DNA of 38,019 nt from Ruminococcus sp. (lineage in GTDB: Bacteria > Bacillota > Clostridia > Oscillospirales > Ruminococcaceae). Made by a program: the position numbers and the translations under genes. Location of the stretch: contig JAEEVL010000027.1 of the NCBI GenBank assembly GCA_016290875.1, positions 1 through 38,019 on the forward strand, in the 5' to 3' direction. Shown here piece after piece: positions 1 to 8,147 of this stretch. A model generated the notes under the pieces. It was not told the origin of the DNA and did not search any database. It saw nothing but the letters and a program-made list of their open reading frames with translations. Within the stretch, counting starts at the first letter, position 1. Each line of letters begins with the position of its first letter.

Positions 1-63
1 CTCAAGGCTCCCCGTGCTGTATCACCAGTCTTACCGCTCTTCCTCTCGTCCGACAGCTTTATT

Positions 64-92
64 ATTATATCATCATTATCTACCTTTGTCAA
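64..92 (-). promoter_or_regulatory. Consensus sigma-A promoter firing out of the left edge
   Basis: On the minus strand TTGACA (87-92) and TATAAT (64-69) are separated by 17 bp, a perfect consensus promoter. Transcription would start near position 57 and leave the window. The first transcribed bases contain GCTGT and ACAGC, which could pair as a 5-bp stem. Such a perfect promoter suggests a stable RNA or a strongly expressed gene with a structured leader; its identity cannot be read from the about 57 bases available. Positions 93-280 contain no gene or clear signal. Confidence 0.6.
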
Positions 93-280
93 CTAAAAAT
101 ATTGCCGTTGAATCGACCTGTTTTTATGTATATTTTACCGTATTATATTTTTTATATACCACAGGAACGCCAGTAGCCTTTTGCTGCTAATAACATTCCT
201 ATACCTATGAGTACTGCTGTCTCTTTGAACCATCCCTCCGAGCGCATGGAGCTTTTTACATCTATTCTGTTCATTCTATT

Positions 281-676
281 TTACTTTAGAAAGGCATATA
301 TGAACCTTGCTGAAAACATTACCGTTACGCCTACCATTACCCAATACAGCACTATGTTCTTCTTCATCGCGTCTTCGTACTCAAATCTCTCAGGCTGCTT
401 CGGATCGTAAATGATAAGCTCCTTCGCTCCGACTTTCAGTGGTTGATTGTAGCCGGCCTTATCGACTGCTTCGATCATCTCGCCGTCAACTTCGTAGCGC
501 ATCTTGTGTGCATAACCGGCAATCTGCTGTTTTTTTCCGCGCGTTATCTCAGATACCTCTACGACTTCCGCAAGCACTGTAATGCCGTGCTTCTTTATAT
601 ATGTTAGTTTTTTCAGCTGAATTAGCGACACTATTATTATTATAATGCCGACTATTGCCCAAATCAATTCCTGCAT
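281..676 (-). CDS. DUF3592-like small membrane protein
   Basis: The product is a 131-residue protein with a hydrophobic helix at each end (about residues 4-21 and 110-128) around a soluble beta-rich middle. That middle resembles the DUF3592 layout, a short extracytoplasmic domain with a closing IYDPKQPE-type segment. The ATG at 676 (MQELIWA) is chosen because GAGGTG lies six bases before it; the in-frame upstream extension of nine codons has no ribosome binding site. The upstream gene at 753-1289 ends in a terminator (727-748), so this gene is probably transcribed on its own. The function is unknown. The domain assignment is from memory of the family shape and is moderate. Confidence 0.6.
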   Translation of the reverse strand: MQELIWAIVGIIIIIVSLIQLKKLTYIKKHGITVLAEVVEVSEITRGKKQQIAGYAHKMRYEVDGEMIEAVDKAGYNQPLKVGAKELIIYDPKQPERFEYEDAMKKNIVLYWVMVGVTVMFSARFIYAFLK

Positions 677-726
677 TTTATCACCTCTTTGCAATAATAG
701 CATTTTTACGGCTTTTTGTCAATAAA

Positions 727-748
727 ACGGACATCAGTCGATGTCCGT
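727..748 (-). terminator. Intrinsic terminator
   Basis: A 9-bp perfect stem (727-735 with 740-748, loop 736-739) is followed on the minus strand by TTTTATTG. It lies directly after the stop of the 753-1289 gene. Confidence 0.65.
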
Positions 749-752
749 CTTC

Positions 753-1289
753 TCACATACAGTATTTATCGTACTTAACTTCGCCTTTCGCCTTTTCGGG
801 ATAGTGTACGGCAAGGAAATTGTAAATCTCTGAAATCTCGCTGTCTTCCGCACCCATTATTCCATTCGCCTGCTTATCGTAGACATTGTCCGCTATCGCA
901 CGCAGGCAAACATAATTCCATGAGTTTTCTCCTGTTCCGACTTTGAATCTAAGTTCTGCCCATATTTCATGGTATTCCCTGTGCTTATACCACTTGAATG
1001 CATAACTGAACGACTTCACTTCTGACATATCAATATCGTACTTCACCCAGAACCATTTCCAGCTTATCCTTTTCTCATCGTATCTCACTACCGTCATTTT
1101 GAAGCTCATATACGCCTCTGTTATAGTTACTGCAATTAAATACACTACTGAATATACAATGACCAGTTTATAGTGTTTGTCATCTAAGATGAGCGTAGGT
1201 ATCAGCCACAATAACACAACAAGAGGTGTTGCAAACCAGCGCATATCCCATATTTCTTCAGGCTTGTAACATATCTTCTTTTCGTTCAT
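753..1289 (-). CDS. Hypothetical two-helix membrane protein
   Basis: The product is a 178-residue protein I do not recognise. It has two membrane helices near the N-terminus (about residues 18-35 and 41-62), followed by a soluble, Trp/Tyr-rich domain of about 110 residues. That layout is typical of small bacterial PH-like or DUF membrane proteins. The start at 1289 (MNEKKICYK) is favoured because GAGAGGG precedes it; the ATG four codons upstream has no ribosome binding site. It is bracketed by terminators at 727-748 and 1308-1333, so it appears to be a single-gene unit downstream of the arg cluster. No operon partner or specific role is visible. Confidence 0.55.
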   Translation of the reverse strand: MNEKKICYKPEEIWDMRWFATPLVVLLWLIPTLILDDKHYKLVIVYSVVYLIAVTITEAYMSFKMTVVRYDEKRISWKWFWVKYDIDMSEVKSFSYAFKWYKHREYHEIWAELRFKVGTGENSWNYVCLRAIADNVYDKQANGIMGAEDSEISEIYNFLAVHYPEKAKGEVKYDKYCM

Positions 1290-1307
1290 AATCCCTCTCA
1301 TTTCACA

Positions 1308-1333
1308 AAACGGACAGCCAAAGCTGTCCGTTT
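1308..1333 (-). terminator. Intrinsic terminator after argF
   Basis: An 11-bp perfect stem (1308-1318 with 1323-1333, loop CAAA) lies immediately downstream of argF. On the minus strand the stem ends in GTTT followed by TGTG, so the U-tract is short. It probably ends the arg transcript. Confidence 0.65.
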
Positions 1334-1348
1334 CTTTATATGTAGTTC

Positions 1349-2254
1349 TTATGCCATTAACTTGACCATTACAGCCTTCTGTGCGTGGAGACGGTTTTCT
1401 GCTTCCTCGAAGATCTCGTTTGCGTGAGCCTCAAATACCTTCTCTGTTATTTCCTCTTCGCGGTGTGCAGGCAGACAGTGGAGTACCATTGCGTCTGTGT
1501 TTGCAAGTGCCATGAGCTCGTCGTTGATCTGATATCCTGCGAAAGCCTTCTTACGCTTTTCAGCTTCGCCTTCCTGTCCCATTGAAGCCCATACGTCTGT
1601 AATGAGTACATCTGCATCCTTAGCAGCCTGCTTGGGGCAGTCTGTCATCTCGAACTTGTCGCCGTACTGTGCAGCAAAGTCAAGTATTTCCTTAGGAGGC
1701 TGGTAGTCGTTCGGGCAGGCGATAGATACTGACATACCTACCTTGAGTCCGCCTACGATAAGGGAATTTGCCATGTTGTTTCCGTCACCGATAAAGCACA
1801 TCTTGAGCCCGTCAAAGCTGCCCTTGAACTCACGGATAGTCATAAGGTCAGCAAGTACCTGACAGGGGTGACAGAAATCTGTAAGGCCGTTGATTATCGG
1901 GATAGAACCGTACTGTGCAAGATCTTCAACTTCCTTCTGCTCGAATGTACGGATCATGATTCCGCTGAGGTAGCGGGAAAGAACTCTTGCCGTATCCTGA
2001 ACAGGCTCACCTCTTCCGATCTGAAGATCATTTGAGGAGAGGAAGAGAGGATATCCGCCAAGCTGATACATACCTGTCTCAAAGGAAACTCTTGTACGTG
2101 TAGATGCCTTCTGGAATATCATACCGAGTGTCTTGCCCTTGAGGTGGGGATGCGGAATGCCGTGCTTCAGCTCATACTTCAGCTGATCAGCAAGGTTGAG
2201 GATGTCTATGATCTCTTCTGTGCTCAGGTCGAGCATTTTAAGTAAATGTTTCAT
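1349..2254 (-). CDS. argF: Ornithine carbamoyltransferase
   Basis: ArgF transfers the carbamoyl group from carbamoyl phosphate to ornithine, giving citrulline, in the cytoplasm. The 301-residue length is normal for the anabolic enzyme. The carbamoyl-phosphate loop STRTRVSFE is at residues 51-59, the HPCQ motif (DFCHPCQVLAD) is near 128-138, and the ornithine-side HCLPAHRE motif is near 259-266. AAAGGG precedes the ATG. It is the last gene of the arg cluster, 24 bp after the LURP-like gene, and is followed by a terminator. The catabolic alternative is unlikely because all neighbours are biosynthetic and no arcA or arcC is present. No carA/carB genes are in the window, so carbamoyl phosphate must come from elsewhere. 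Confidence 0.97.
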   Translation of the reverse strand: MKHLLKMLDLSTEEIIDILNLADQLKYELKHGIPHPHLKGKTLGMIFQKASTRTRVSFETGMYQLGGYPLFLSSNDLQIGRGEPVQDTARVLSRYLSGIMIRTFEQKEVEDLAQYGSIPIINGLTDFCHPCQVLADLMTIREFKGSFDGLKMCFIGDGNNMANSLIVGGLKVGMSVSIACPNDYQPPKEILDFAAQYGDKFEMTDCPKQAAKDADVLITDVWASMGQEGEAEKRKKAFAGYQINDELMALANTDAMVLHCLPAHREEEITEKVFEAHANEIFEEAENRLHAQKAVMVKLMA

Positions 2255-2278
2255 ATTTTCTACCCTTTCTATCTATGC

Positions 2279-2755
2279 TTATTTTTGCTTGTTCATATCG
2301 CCGAACGTCTTGTCAATTGCGACTGCAAACAGCGGTATATAGTCATCAAAGAACTTATTGTCAATGTCGATGTCATAGTGCAGCTCGCCGCCGACCGTGA
2401 TCTTTGTCTTGATTATTCCGACTTTTTCGCCGTCGCTCGTTATATCGAAATTGTGTCGGTCCTTGCTGACAAGAGCGAACTTCATATTCTTTCCGTCTGC
2501 GGTTATCGTAGGATCGAGGAAGAGCGACTTGCATTCCATTTTAAGGAATGTTACATCGTTCAGTATTATGCTGAATGCCGGCTTCTTATCATCACCGGTC
2601 TGGACTATCGTATAGAGGACATAGTTGCTGGCATCGATAAGATTATACTTCTGACCGAAGCCTTTCTTCTTGATAGTATAGATCTGTCGCTGTTTTTTAT
2701 CCTCGACAACATACTTATTACCGCCTTTAGGCATTAATAATAGCTCCATACTCAT
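2279..2755 (-). CDS. LURP-one-like beta-barrel protein (putative)
   Basis: The product is a 158-residue soluble protein built of regularly spaced beta strands (patterns such as YTIKKKGFGQKYNLIDAS, then KVGIIKTKITVGGELHYDIDI). This resembles the LURP-one/tubby-like family of small bacterial proteins. That assignment rests on pattern only. Its ATG overlaps the argD stop by four bases (ATGA), a sign of translational coupling. A second ATG two codons later is equally usable with the GAGGAA ribosome binding site. It lies between argD and argF in the same transcript. No catalytic motif is visible and any link to arginine metabolism is unproven. Confidence 0.5.
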   Translation of the reverse strand: MSMELLLMPKGGNKYVVEDKKQRQIYTIKKKGFGQKYNLIDASNYVLYTIVQTGDDKKPAFSIILNDVTFLKMECKSLFLDPTITADGKNMKFALVSKDRHNFDITSDGEKVGIIKTKITVGGELHYDIDIDNKFFDDYIPLFAVAIDKTFGDMNKQK

Positions 2756-3930
2756 TCCTCCAGTATGCTTATCAGGATACCGAGTCCGTCTTTAAGCTCA
2801 TCGTAAGAAATAGTCAGCGGCGGCAAAAGTCTGACCTTATCCTTAGCCGTCAGCACGAGAAGTCCCTTGTCGAGTGCAGCTCGTGCGACCTCAGCCGCTT
2901 TCTTTGTTTTAAGCTGTATCCCTACCATAAGACCAAGTCCGCTAACGGAGCTTACCTCGCTGCATTTTTCAAGTTCACTCTTGATAAACGCAGCTTTATT
3001 GCATACCTCATCGAGGAAACCTTCGCTTCCAAGCCTGTCAAGAACTGCCAGGCCGCCTGCACAGGCTATCGGATTTCCGCCGAAGGTCGAGCCGTGTGTG
3101 CCCGGAGTGAGAACTCCGCTGCATTTTTCATTCATAAGGCAGGCACCCATAGGGAGTCCGCCTGCGATGCCCTTTGCGAGTGTAGTTATATCAGCCTTTT
3201 TTCCGAAATGTTCACCGGCAAGGAATTTTCCTGTTCTGCCCACACCTGTCTGTATCTCGTCAGCGATGACCAGTATATCCTTGGGAGCACAGAGATCGTA
3301 GATGGCATCAACGAACTCCTGGCTGAGCGCATTTACTCCGCCCTCGCCCTGAACATATTCGATCATTACTGCACATACCGTATCGTCGAGCTTTTGCTTG
3401 AGGTCTTCGATATTGTTTGCCTCAACATTTATGAAGCCCTCAACAAACGGGAAGAAATAGTTATGGAAAACGTCCTGTCCGGTTGCTGAAAGTGTCGCGA
3501 TAGTTCTGCCGTGGAAGGAATTCACAAGGGTTATGATATTGTGTCTGCCCTTGCCGTACTTGTCGAAGCTGTATTTCCTTGCGACCTTGATTGCACATTC
3601 ATTTGCTTCAGCACCGCTGTTGCCGAAGAAGATATTTGTGTATCCAGTCATAGCGCAGAGCTTTTCAGCGAATTCAGCCTGTACCTCTGTGTAATAGTAG
3701 TTTGAATTGTGCTGGAGTGTGCGTACCTGAGCGCAGACGGCGTCAGCCCACTTCTCGTCGCAGTATCCGAGAGAATTGGTACCGATTCCGCTGCCAAGAT
3801 CAATGAATTCTTTGCCGTTTTCATCGACGCAGCGTCTTCCTGCGCCCTTCTTCATAGCCAGCGGCATACGTCCGTAGGAGTGTGCGATGTGTTTGTCGAA
3901 TCTTTCCATTACCTTATCATTTGAGTTCAT
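2752..3930 (-). CDS. argD: Acetylornithine aminotransferase
   Basis: ArgD is a PLP enzyme that converts N-acetylglutamate semialdehyde to N-acetylornithine using glutamate. The 392-residue protein belongs to class-III aminotransferases. The phosphate-binding GNSGAEANE motif is near residues 103-111, the IADEIQTGVGRTG motif with the PLP Asp is near 222-234, and the Schiff-base lysine is in TTLAKGIAGG (Lys253). The ATG at 3930 is chosen because AAGGAG lies seven bases before it; a 16-codon in-frame extension upstream lacks such a signal. It has its own promoter (4000-4029), separate from argB, and is coupled to the downstream LURP-like gene. 4-aminobutyrate aminotransferase is a less likely alternative given the neighbours. 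Confidence 0.95.
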   Translation of the reverse strand: MNSNDKVMERFDKHIAHSYGRMPLAMKKGAGRRCVDENGKEFIDLGSGIGTNSLGYCDEKWADAVCAQVRTLQHNSNYYYTEVQAEFAEKLCAMTGYTNIFFGNSGAEANECAIKVARKYSFDKYGKGRHNIITLVNSFHGRTIATLSATGQDVFHNYFFPFVEGFINVEANNIEDLKQKLDDTVCAVMIEYVQGEGGVNALSQEFVDAIYDLCAPKDILVIADEIQTGVGRTGKFLAGEHFGKKADITTLAKGIAGGLPMGACLMNEKCSGVLTPGTHGSTFGGNPIACAGGLAVLDRLGSEGFLDEVCNKAAFIKSELEKCSEVSSVSGLGLMVGIQLKTKKAAEVARAALDKGLLVLTAKDKVRLLPPLTISYDELKDGLGILISILEE

Positions 3931-3999
3931 ATTATTTCTCCTTCCGACTGTGCCGCAAACCTGCAGCAATACTTCCAAACATTTAGTAGATACATATTA

Positions 4000-4029
4000 A
4001 TTATAACGCCATTTATGCAATAAAATCAA
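4000..4029 (-). promoter_or_regulatory. Putative argD promoter with ArgR half-site
   Basis: On the minus strand TTGATT (4024-4029) and TATAAT (4000-4005) are 18 bp apart, upstream of argD. The spacer contains TGCATAAAT, which resembles one half of an ARG box. The other half is not evident, so regulation by ArgR/AhrC here is only suggested. Confidence 0.5.
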
Positions 4030-4097
4030 TAACTTTAACATTATATTGAGTAAAATTTCTGTTTATAAGTAAACATTTTTATGTTATATGGACTGTT

Positions 4098-4964
4098 TCA
4101 TGTAAACTGTGTTCCAATTCCCTCGTTGGAGAGTATCTCGATGAGTATCGAGTGGGGAACTCTGCCGTCGATGATGACAGTCTTGTGGACACCGCGTCTT
4201 ACAGCCTCAACACAGCAGTCGATCTTGGGAATCATACCGCCTGAGATGATGCCCTGTCTCTTGAGGAAAGGCACCTCGCTGACATTTACTTCGGGAATAA
4301 GAGTCTCCGGATCGTCCTTATCACGAAGAAGTCCTGCGATGTCTGTCATGAGGATGAGATTCTCAGCGCCGAGCTCAGCTGCGATACGTGCAGCTGCTGT
4401 ATCAGCATTAACATTATATGTGTTGCCCTCTTCATCAGTTGCAACTGTTGCGATAACGGGAATATTTCCGTTTGCAAGAGCATCGAGGATGGGCTTGGTG
4501 TTTACCTTTGTTATCTCGCCTACCCAGCCGAGGTCCTGACCATCGTCTGTGGTCTTCTTCTCAGCCATGAGCATTCCGCCGTCTATGCCGCAAAGACCTA
4601 CTGCGCTGCCCTTGTGCTGTGCGAGGAGCTGAACGAGTTCCTTGTTGACCTTGCCGGAGAGCACCATCTTTACAACATCAACAGTAGCATCGTCTGTATA
4701 TCTCAGACCGTTCACGAAACGGCTCTCGATATTGAGCTTTTTCAGCATATCGTTTATCTCAGGGCCGCCGCCGTGTACCAGTACGACCTTTACTCCTACG
4801 AGAGAAAGGAGAACTATGTCAGTCATTACAGCGTCCTTGAGTTCTTTATTGGTCATAGCGTTTCCGCCGTACTTGATAACGAGTATCTTGTTGTTGTACT
4901 TCTGAATGTAAGGCAGAGCGTCTATGAGCACCTGTGACTTATCCTGATTTGAGATCTTAACCAT
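4098..4964 (-). CDS. argB: Acetylglutamate kinase
   Basis: ArgB phosphorylates N-acetylglutamate with ATP, the second step of arginine synthesis. The 288-residue protein has the amino-acid-kinase signatures: the Lys-containing VIKYGGNAM near residue 31, the glycine-rich VHGGGPEIN near 63, and SGGMIPKIDCCVEAV near 242. These match the standard fold. The ATG at 4964 is preferred over an in-frame GTG three codons upstream because AGGAAG is then correctly spaced. The gene start overlaps the stop of the upstream PH-like gene (4957) by eight bases, suggesting translational coupling. In many bacteria this enzyme is the arginine-feedback point. I did not attempt to judge arginine sensitivity. Confidence 0.96.
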   Translation of the reverse strand: MVKISNQDKSQVLIDALPYIQKYNNKILVIKYGGNAMTNKELKDAVMTDIVLLSLVGVKVVLVHGGGPEINDMLKKLNIESRFVNGLRYTDDATVDVVKMVLSGKVNKELVQLLAQHKGSAVGLCGIDGGMLMAEKKTTDDGQDLGWVGEITKVNTKPILDALANGNIPVIATVATDEEGNTYNVNADTAAARIAAELGAENLILMTDIAGLLRDKDDPETLIPEVNVSEVPFLKRQGIISGGMIPKIDCCVEAVRRGVHKTVIIDGRVPHSILIEILSNEGIGTQFT

Positions 4965-5706
4965 TTCTAACACTTCCTGAATAATTTAATTTATCTGAGA
5001 TCGCCTGTATGAGAGTAACCGATACTCTCTGTGGATCCTTAATGCCGAATATTCCTTCGTTTTTATTGGTAATTATACCCTTGGGATTTGAATATGTCGC
5101 GTTGAATGTGACATAACCTATGTCACGCGGACCTGTTTTATAGTTCACACCTCTTATAGATGTAAGATTTATTCTGTGTGGCGTACTGCCCTTTAGTATT
5201 ATCAGCGAGTTGTCTGTAATAGCATAGGAGCGGTTCTTGAAATTGCCATCCTTCATCAGAAGAACGGCGCATACTACGGCACCTATGCTCACAACTCCCA
5301 AAATTGGGAACAATATCAACGCCAGCACTATAGCCACCGGAAGGCATCCGGTAGCACAGCCTGCACCGCTTTCACTCGCAGTTGCATTCTTTTCAGCAGC
5401 TCCGCACCAGATGATATACTCGCCCGGCATGAGAAATCTTGCAAACTTTGCTTCGAGCTCGCTCTTCTGCTCATAGGGCGCGAGCTCACTGTTGAAGTCC
5501 TCATATGTCTGTTCGTGATCATGACTGCACTCCTGACGGTATTCTCTGTAATCGGTGTGCAGATCCTGATCTTTATAGGTCTGTTCGTGACTGTGACTGC
5601 ATTCTTCACGGTATTCATCGTTGCTCCGAATATAGTCGTCATCATATTTTGCGTTGATACTTTCATTATATTCATCGTAATCATCGCTTTTTTTCCTGCC
5701 GAACAT
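4957..5706 (-). CDS. PH-like-domain membrane protein with N-terminal repeat
   Basis: The product is a 249-residue protein. It starts with a hydrophilic, acidic region containing two copies of a 16-residue motif (EYREECSHSHEQTYKD at 31-46 and EYRQECSHDHEQTYED at 55-70, period 24). A conserved GEYIIWCGA segment follows near 95-103, then a long hydrophobic stretch at about 121-151 (one or two helices). The C-terminal domain contains YAITDNSLIILKG and resembles bacterial PH (bPH) domains. It is paralogous to the next gene upstream (5727-6383), which shares the IIW segment, helix region and YA-TD motif. It overlaps argB and is part of the arg transcript. Its role is unknown. His and Cys in the repeats might bind metal, but this is speculation. 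Confidence 0.6.
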   Translation of the reverse strand: MFGRKKSDDYDEYNESINAKYDDDYIRSNDEYREECSHSHEQTYKDQDLHTDYREYRQECSHDHEQTYEDFNSELAPYEQKSELEAKFARFLMPGEYIIWCGAAEKNATASESGAGCATGCLPVAIVLALILFPILGVVSIGAVVCAVLLMKDGNFKNRSYAITDNSLIILKGSTPHRINLTSIRGVNYKTGPRDIGYVTFNATYSNPKGIITNKNEGIFGIKDPQRVSVTLIQAISDKLNYSGSVRNG

Positions 5707-5726
5707 ATGCAGTCACCGCCTTTCGT

Positions 5727-6383
5727 TCAACTATAATCCAAGCCCTTGACCGCGTTTACCTCACGACGGATAACAGATGCAGCATATCCGGGGTTCTTGA
5801 TGCCCCTGATATAGGCGTATTTCGGTATCTTCACTCCGCTTTTCCTTACGACCAGTTTCTTGGCGATATATACACTTCCGACACGTCGTTCACTATAATC
5901 ACAAATACGGACGCGAATCTGCCGTAAAAAATCATCTGCCACTATGTCCTCAAGCGGTATGGATATGAGTTTTCTTCCCTCACGCATAAGGATTCTGCGG
6001 TCAGTAAGAGCATATCTATATTTTTTGCTTTTCTTCAAGATAAGAAGAACAATACCAAGCAATATACTCGCAATACCTAAGGGCGGCACGAACCATATAA
6101 AGACTATCGGTTCGACTATCAGAGCCGCAATAAAAGCAGTCCTGCATCCCATATGACTCTCTTGACCGGTAGCGCCGGGGTACATACTCTGACTCCATAT
6201 TATACGCTCGCTTTCATCGATATATTTCTCCATGAAAGCTGCTGTCTTTGCCTGATCCTCATAGTCATTTTCGTCGAAGAATTTACTGTAGAAGCTTTCG
6301 CCATCTTCTTCATCGTCTTCGTCTATCTCAGGATCATACTCGTCGTCATCAAGACGCTCTTCATTCTCGAAGTTTTCATCCAT
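5727..6383 (-). CDS. PH-like-domain membrane protein with acidic N-terminus
   Basis: The product is a 218-residue protein with a very acidic first 45 residues (runs of D and E). An ERIIWSQSMYPGA segment lies near 59-71, hydrophobic helices at about 83-117, and a YALTDRRILMREG motif begins the C-terminal PH-like domain near 124. It is a paralogue of the adjacent 249-residue protein but lacks the HxHEQTY repeats. The ATG lies one base after the argJ stop, so translation is probably coupled to argJ. This pair of membrane proteins between argJ and argB is not part of the known arginine pathway. Family membership is inferred from the YALTDRRI pattern typical of bPH proteins. Confidence 0.6.
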   Translation of the reverse strand: MDENFENEERLDDDEYDPEIDEDDEEDGESFYSKFFDENDYEDQAKTAAFMEKYIDESERIIWSQSMYPGATGQESHMGCRTAFIAALIVEPIVFIWFVPPLGIASILLGIVLLILKKSKKYRYALTDRRILMREGRKLISIPLEDIVADDFLRQIRVRICDYSERRVGSVYIAKKLVVRKSGVKIPKYAYIRGIKNPGYAASVIRREVNAVKGLDYS

Positions 6384-6384
6384 A

Positions 6385-7680
6385 TTATGAACGATAGTCT
6401 CCGTTGATCTTTACATAATCATAAGTGAGATCACAGCCCCATGCCATAGCTCTTCCTCTGCCGTCGCCGAGGGATATGAGTATCTGTATCTCTTCTTCAC
6501 CGAGAACCTTCTTTGCGAGATCTTCGGAGAATTCTGTCAGACATCCCTGATGTCCGACTGTTATCTTGCCAGCCTTTGAAGCTATATCTATATCGACCTT
6601 GTTTACGTCGAAATCAGCGTCGGAATAACCGATAGCACAGTAGATACGTCCTGCATTTGCGTCCTCACCGAATATCATAGTCTTGAAGAGACTTGATGTG
6701 ATAACGGACTTCGCAACTGTCTCTGCTATCTTGTCGTTCTCAGCACCTGATACTGAACACTCGATGAGCTTTGTAGCACCCTCGCCGTCTCTTGCCATCA
6801 TACGTGCAAGATTCATCATTATTGCATAGAGAGCGTGAACGAACTTGCTGTAATCCTCGTTCTCATCAGCAACAAGAGCGTTTCCGGCAGTACCGGAAGC
6901 CATGATGCAGACCATATCGTTTGTGGAAGTATCTCCGTCAACGCTTGCGCGGTTGAGAGTTACCTTTACGATATCGCTGAGAGCTCTCTGAATGAGCTCT
7001 GCTGATATAGCTGCATCAGTTGTGATGAATGTGAGTGTGGTAGCCATATTCGGGTGGATCATACCGCTGCCCTTGAGCATACCGCCCATTGTGCAGGTCT
7101 TGCCGCCCATCTCAAATTCTACTGCTATCTCCTTGGGCATAGTGTCAGTAGTCATAATTGCATCGAGCGCCTGAGCGTTTCCGTCATAGGAAAGTCCCTT
7201 TGCAAGTCCGGGGATGCCGTTTGCGATAGGCTCGATAGGAAGCACCTGTCCGATAACACCGGTGGAAGCTACGATAACATCATCAGCAGAGATGCCGAGT
7301 TCCTTAGCTGTGAGCTCACACATCTTCTTAGCCTTTTCCACGCCGTCAGGATTGCAGGTATTGGCATTTACTGAGTTTACGATAACAGCTCTTGCCTTGC
7401 CGTTTCTGAGGTGTTCCTTTGTAACGAGGATAGGAGCGCCCTTTACCTTGTTTGTAGTGTAAACGGCAGCAGCGTTACATTCTGTATCTGCAACGATCAT
7501 AGCGAGATCGTTTTTCTGCTTTGTATCGGGAAGTGCATTGTTTGCAGCAGCATTAGCAGCCTCTGTATCAGTAAGCGGCTTGTGAGCAAGTCCGCAGCGC
7601 ACACCGTTTGCGCGGAATCCCTTGGCAGCACATACACCGCCTTCCACGAATTTGACATTTCCGACCTGTTTGAATTCCAT
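6385..7680 (-). CDS. argJ: Bifunctional glutamate N-acetyltransferase / ornithine acetyltransferase
   Basis: ArgJ moves the acetyl group from N-acetylornithine to glutamate, and in bifunctional forms also uses acetyl-CoA, so it covers steps one and five of the pathway. The 431-residue precursor has the self-cleavage site in GMIHPNMATTL, with Thr214 as the new N-terminal nucleophile of the beta chain. The STGVIGQ motif is near 139-145 and the chain ends in the family-typical YRS. Residues about 35-55 are an Ala/Asn-rich stretch longer than I expect for the family. No argA or argE is present here, consistent with the acetyl-recycling route. The ATG at 7680 follows the CdiI_3-like gene by two bases. 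Whether it is mono- or bifunctional cannot be read from sequence alone. Confidence 0.95.
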   Translation of the reverse strand: MEFKQVGNVKFVEGGVCAAKGFRANGVRCGLAHKPLTDTEAANAAANNALPDTKQKNDLAMIVADTECNAAAVYTTNKVKGAPILVTKEHLRNGKARAVIVNSVNANTCNPDGVEKAKKMCELTAKELGISADDVIVASTGVIGQVLPIEPIANGIPGLAKGLSYDGNAQALDAIMTTDTMPKEIAVEFEMGGKTCTMGGMLKGSGMIHPNMATTLTFITTDAAISAELIQRALSDIVKVTLNRASVDGDTSTNDMVCIMASGTAGNALVADENEDYSKFVHALYAIMMNLARMMARDGEGATKLIECSVSGAENDKIAETVAKSVITSSLFKTMIFGEDANAGRIYCAIGYSDADFDVNKVDIDIASKAGKITVGHQGCLTEFSEDLAKKVLGEEEIQILISLGDGRGRAMAWGCDLTYDYVKINGDYRS

Positions 7681-7682
7681 AC

Positions 7683-8114
7683 TTAGTCTCCTTGCTTATT
7701 GCACGCTTCTGCTATCTTGGTCTTGAAAGCGGAAGCGATCTTGAGATATTCCGACTTTTCCTCTTCGCTTGCCCATTCACGCTGCAGAGCAAGCAGCTCA
7801 GCTTCATCAAGTATCGGCTTGATGTCGCTGTAGAAAAGGCAGAGGTATTTTTCCTTTGATCCATAGAGAGTGCTCATAAGCTGACCGTCGTATATCTCAC
7901 CTGCGAAGGGATCCCTGCGCAGTATATCGACAGCTCTCTTCATAGCGCACTTTGAGCACATTCTCTGTCTGAGCATACGGCAGACATCTGCGATAGTCAG
8001 CTCGTCCTCAGTTTTCTCAAGAATAGCGTTGAACCATTCCTGAAGCGGGTATGTATCCTCCTCATCGGGGATATAATCATACTCATAGATTTCTTTCAAT
8101 TTCATCTTATGCAT
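7683..8114 (-). CDS. CdiI_3-family (contact-dependent inhibition immunity-like) protein
   Basis: The 143-residue soluble protein matches the CdiI_3 pattern: an initial PLQEWFNAILEK segment, then DELTIADVCRMLRQ, then a helix ending in AVDILRRDPFAGEIYDG. The family is named for immunity proteins of contact-dependent inhibition toxins, but many members sit far from any toxin. No CdiA- or WXG-like toxin is visible in this window. The start at 8114 (MHKMKLKEI) is chosen because GGAGGG lies seven bases upstream; two other ATGs nearby are too close or too far. It sits between argC and argJ with very short gaps, so it is co-transcribed. Its role in this operon is unknown. Confidence 0.6.
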   Translation of the reverse strand: MHKMKLKEIYEYDYIPDEEDTYPLQEWFNAILEKTEDELTIADVCRMLRQRMCSKCAMKRAVDILRRDPFAGEIYDGQLMSTLYGSKEKYLCLFYSDIKPILDEAELLALQREWASEEEKSEYLKIASAFKTKIAEACNKQGD

Positions 8115-8147
8115 AACATAGCCCTCCGTTGGGGTAAAGAGCAAGCG

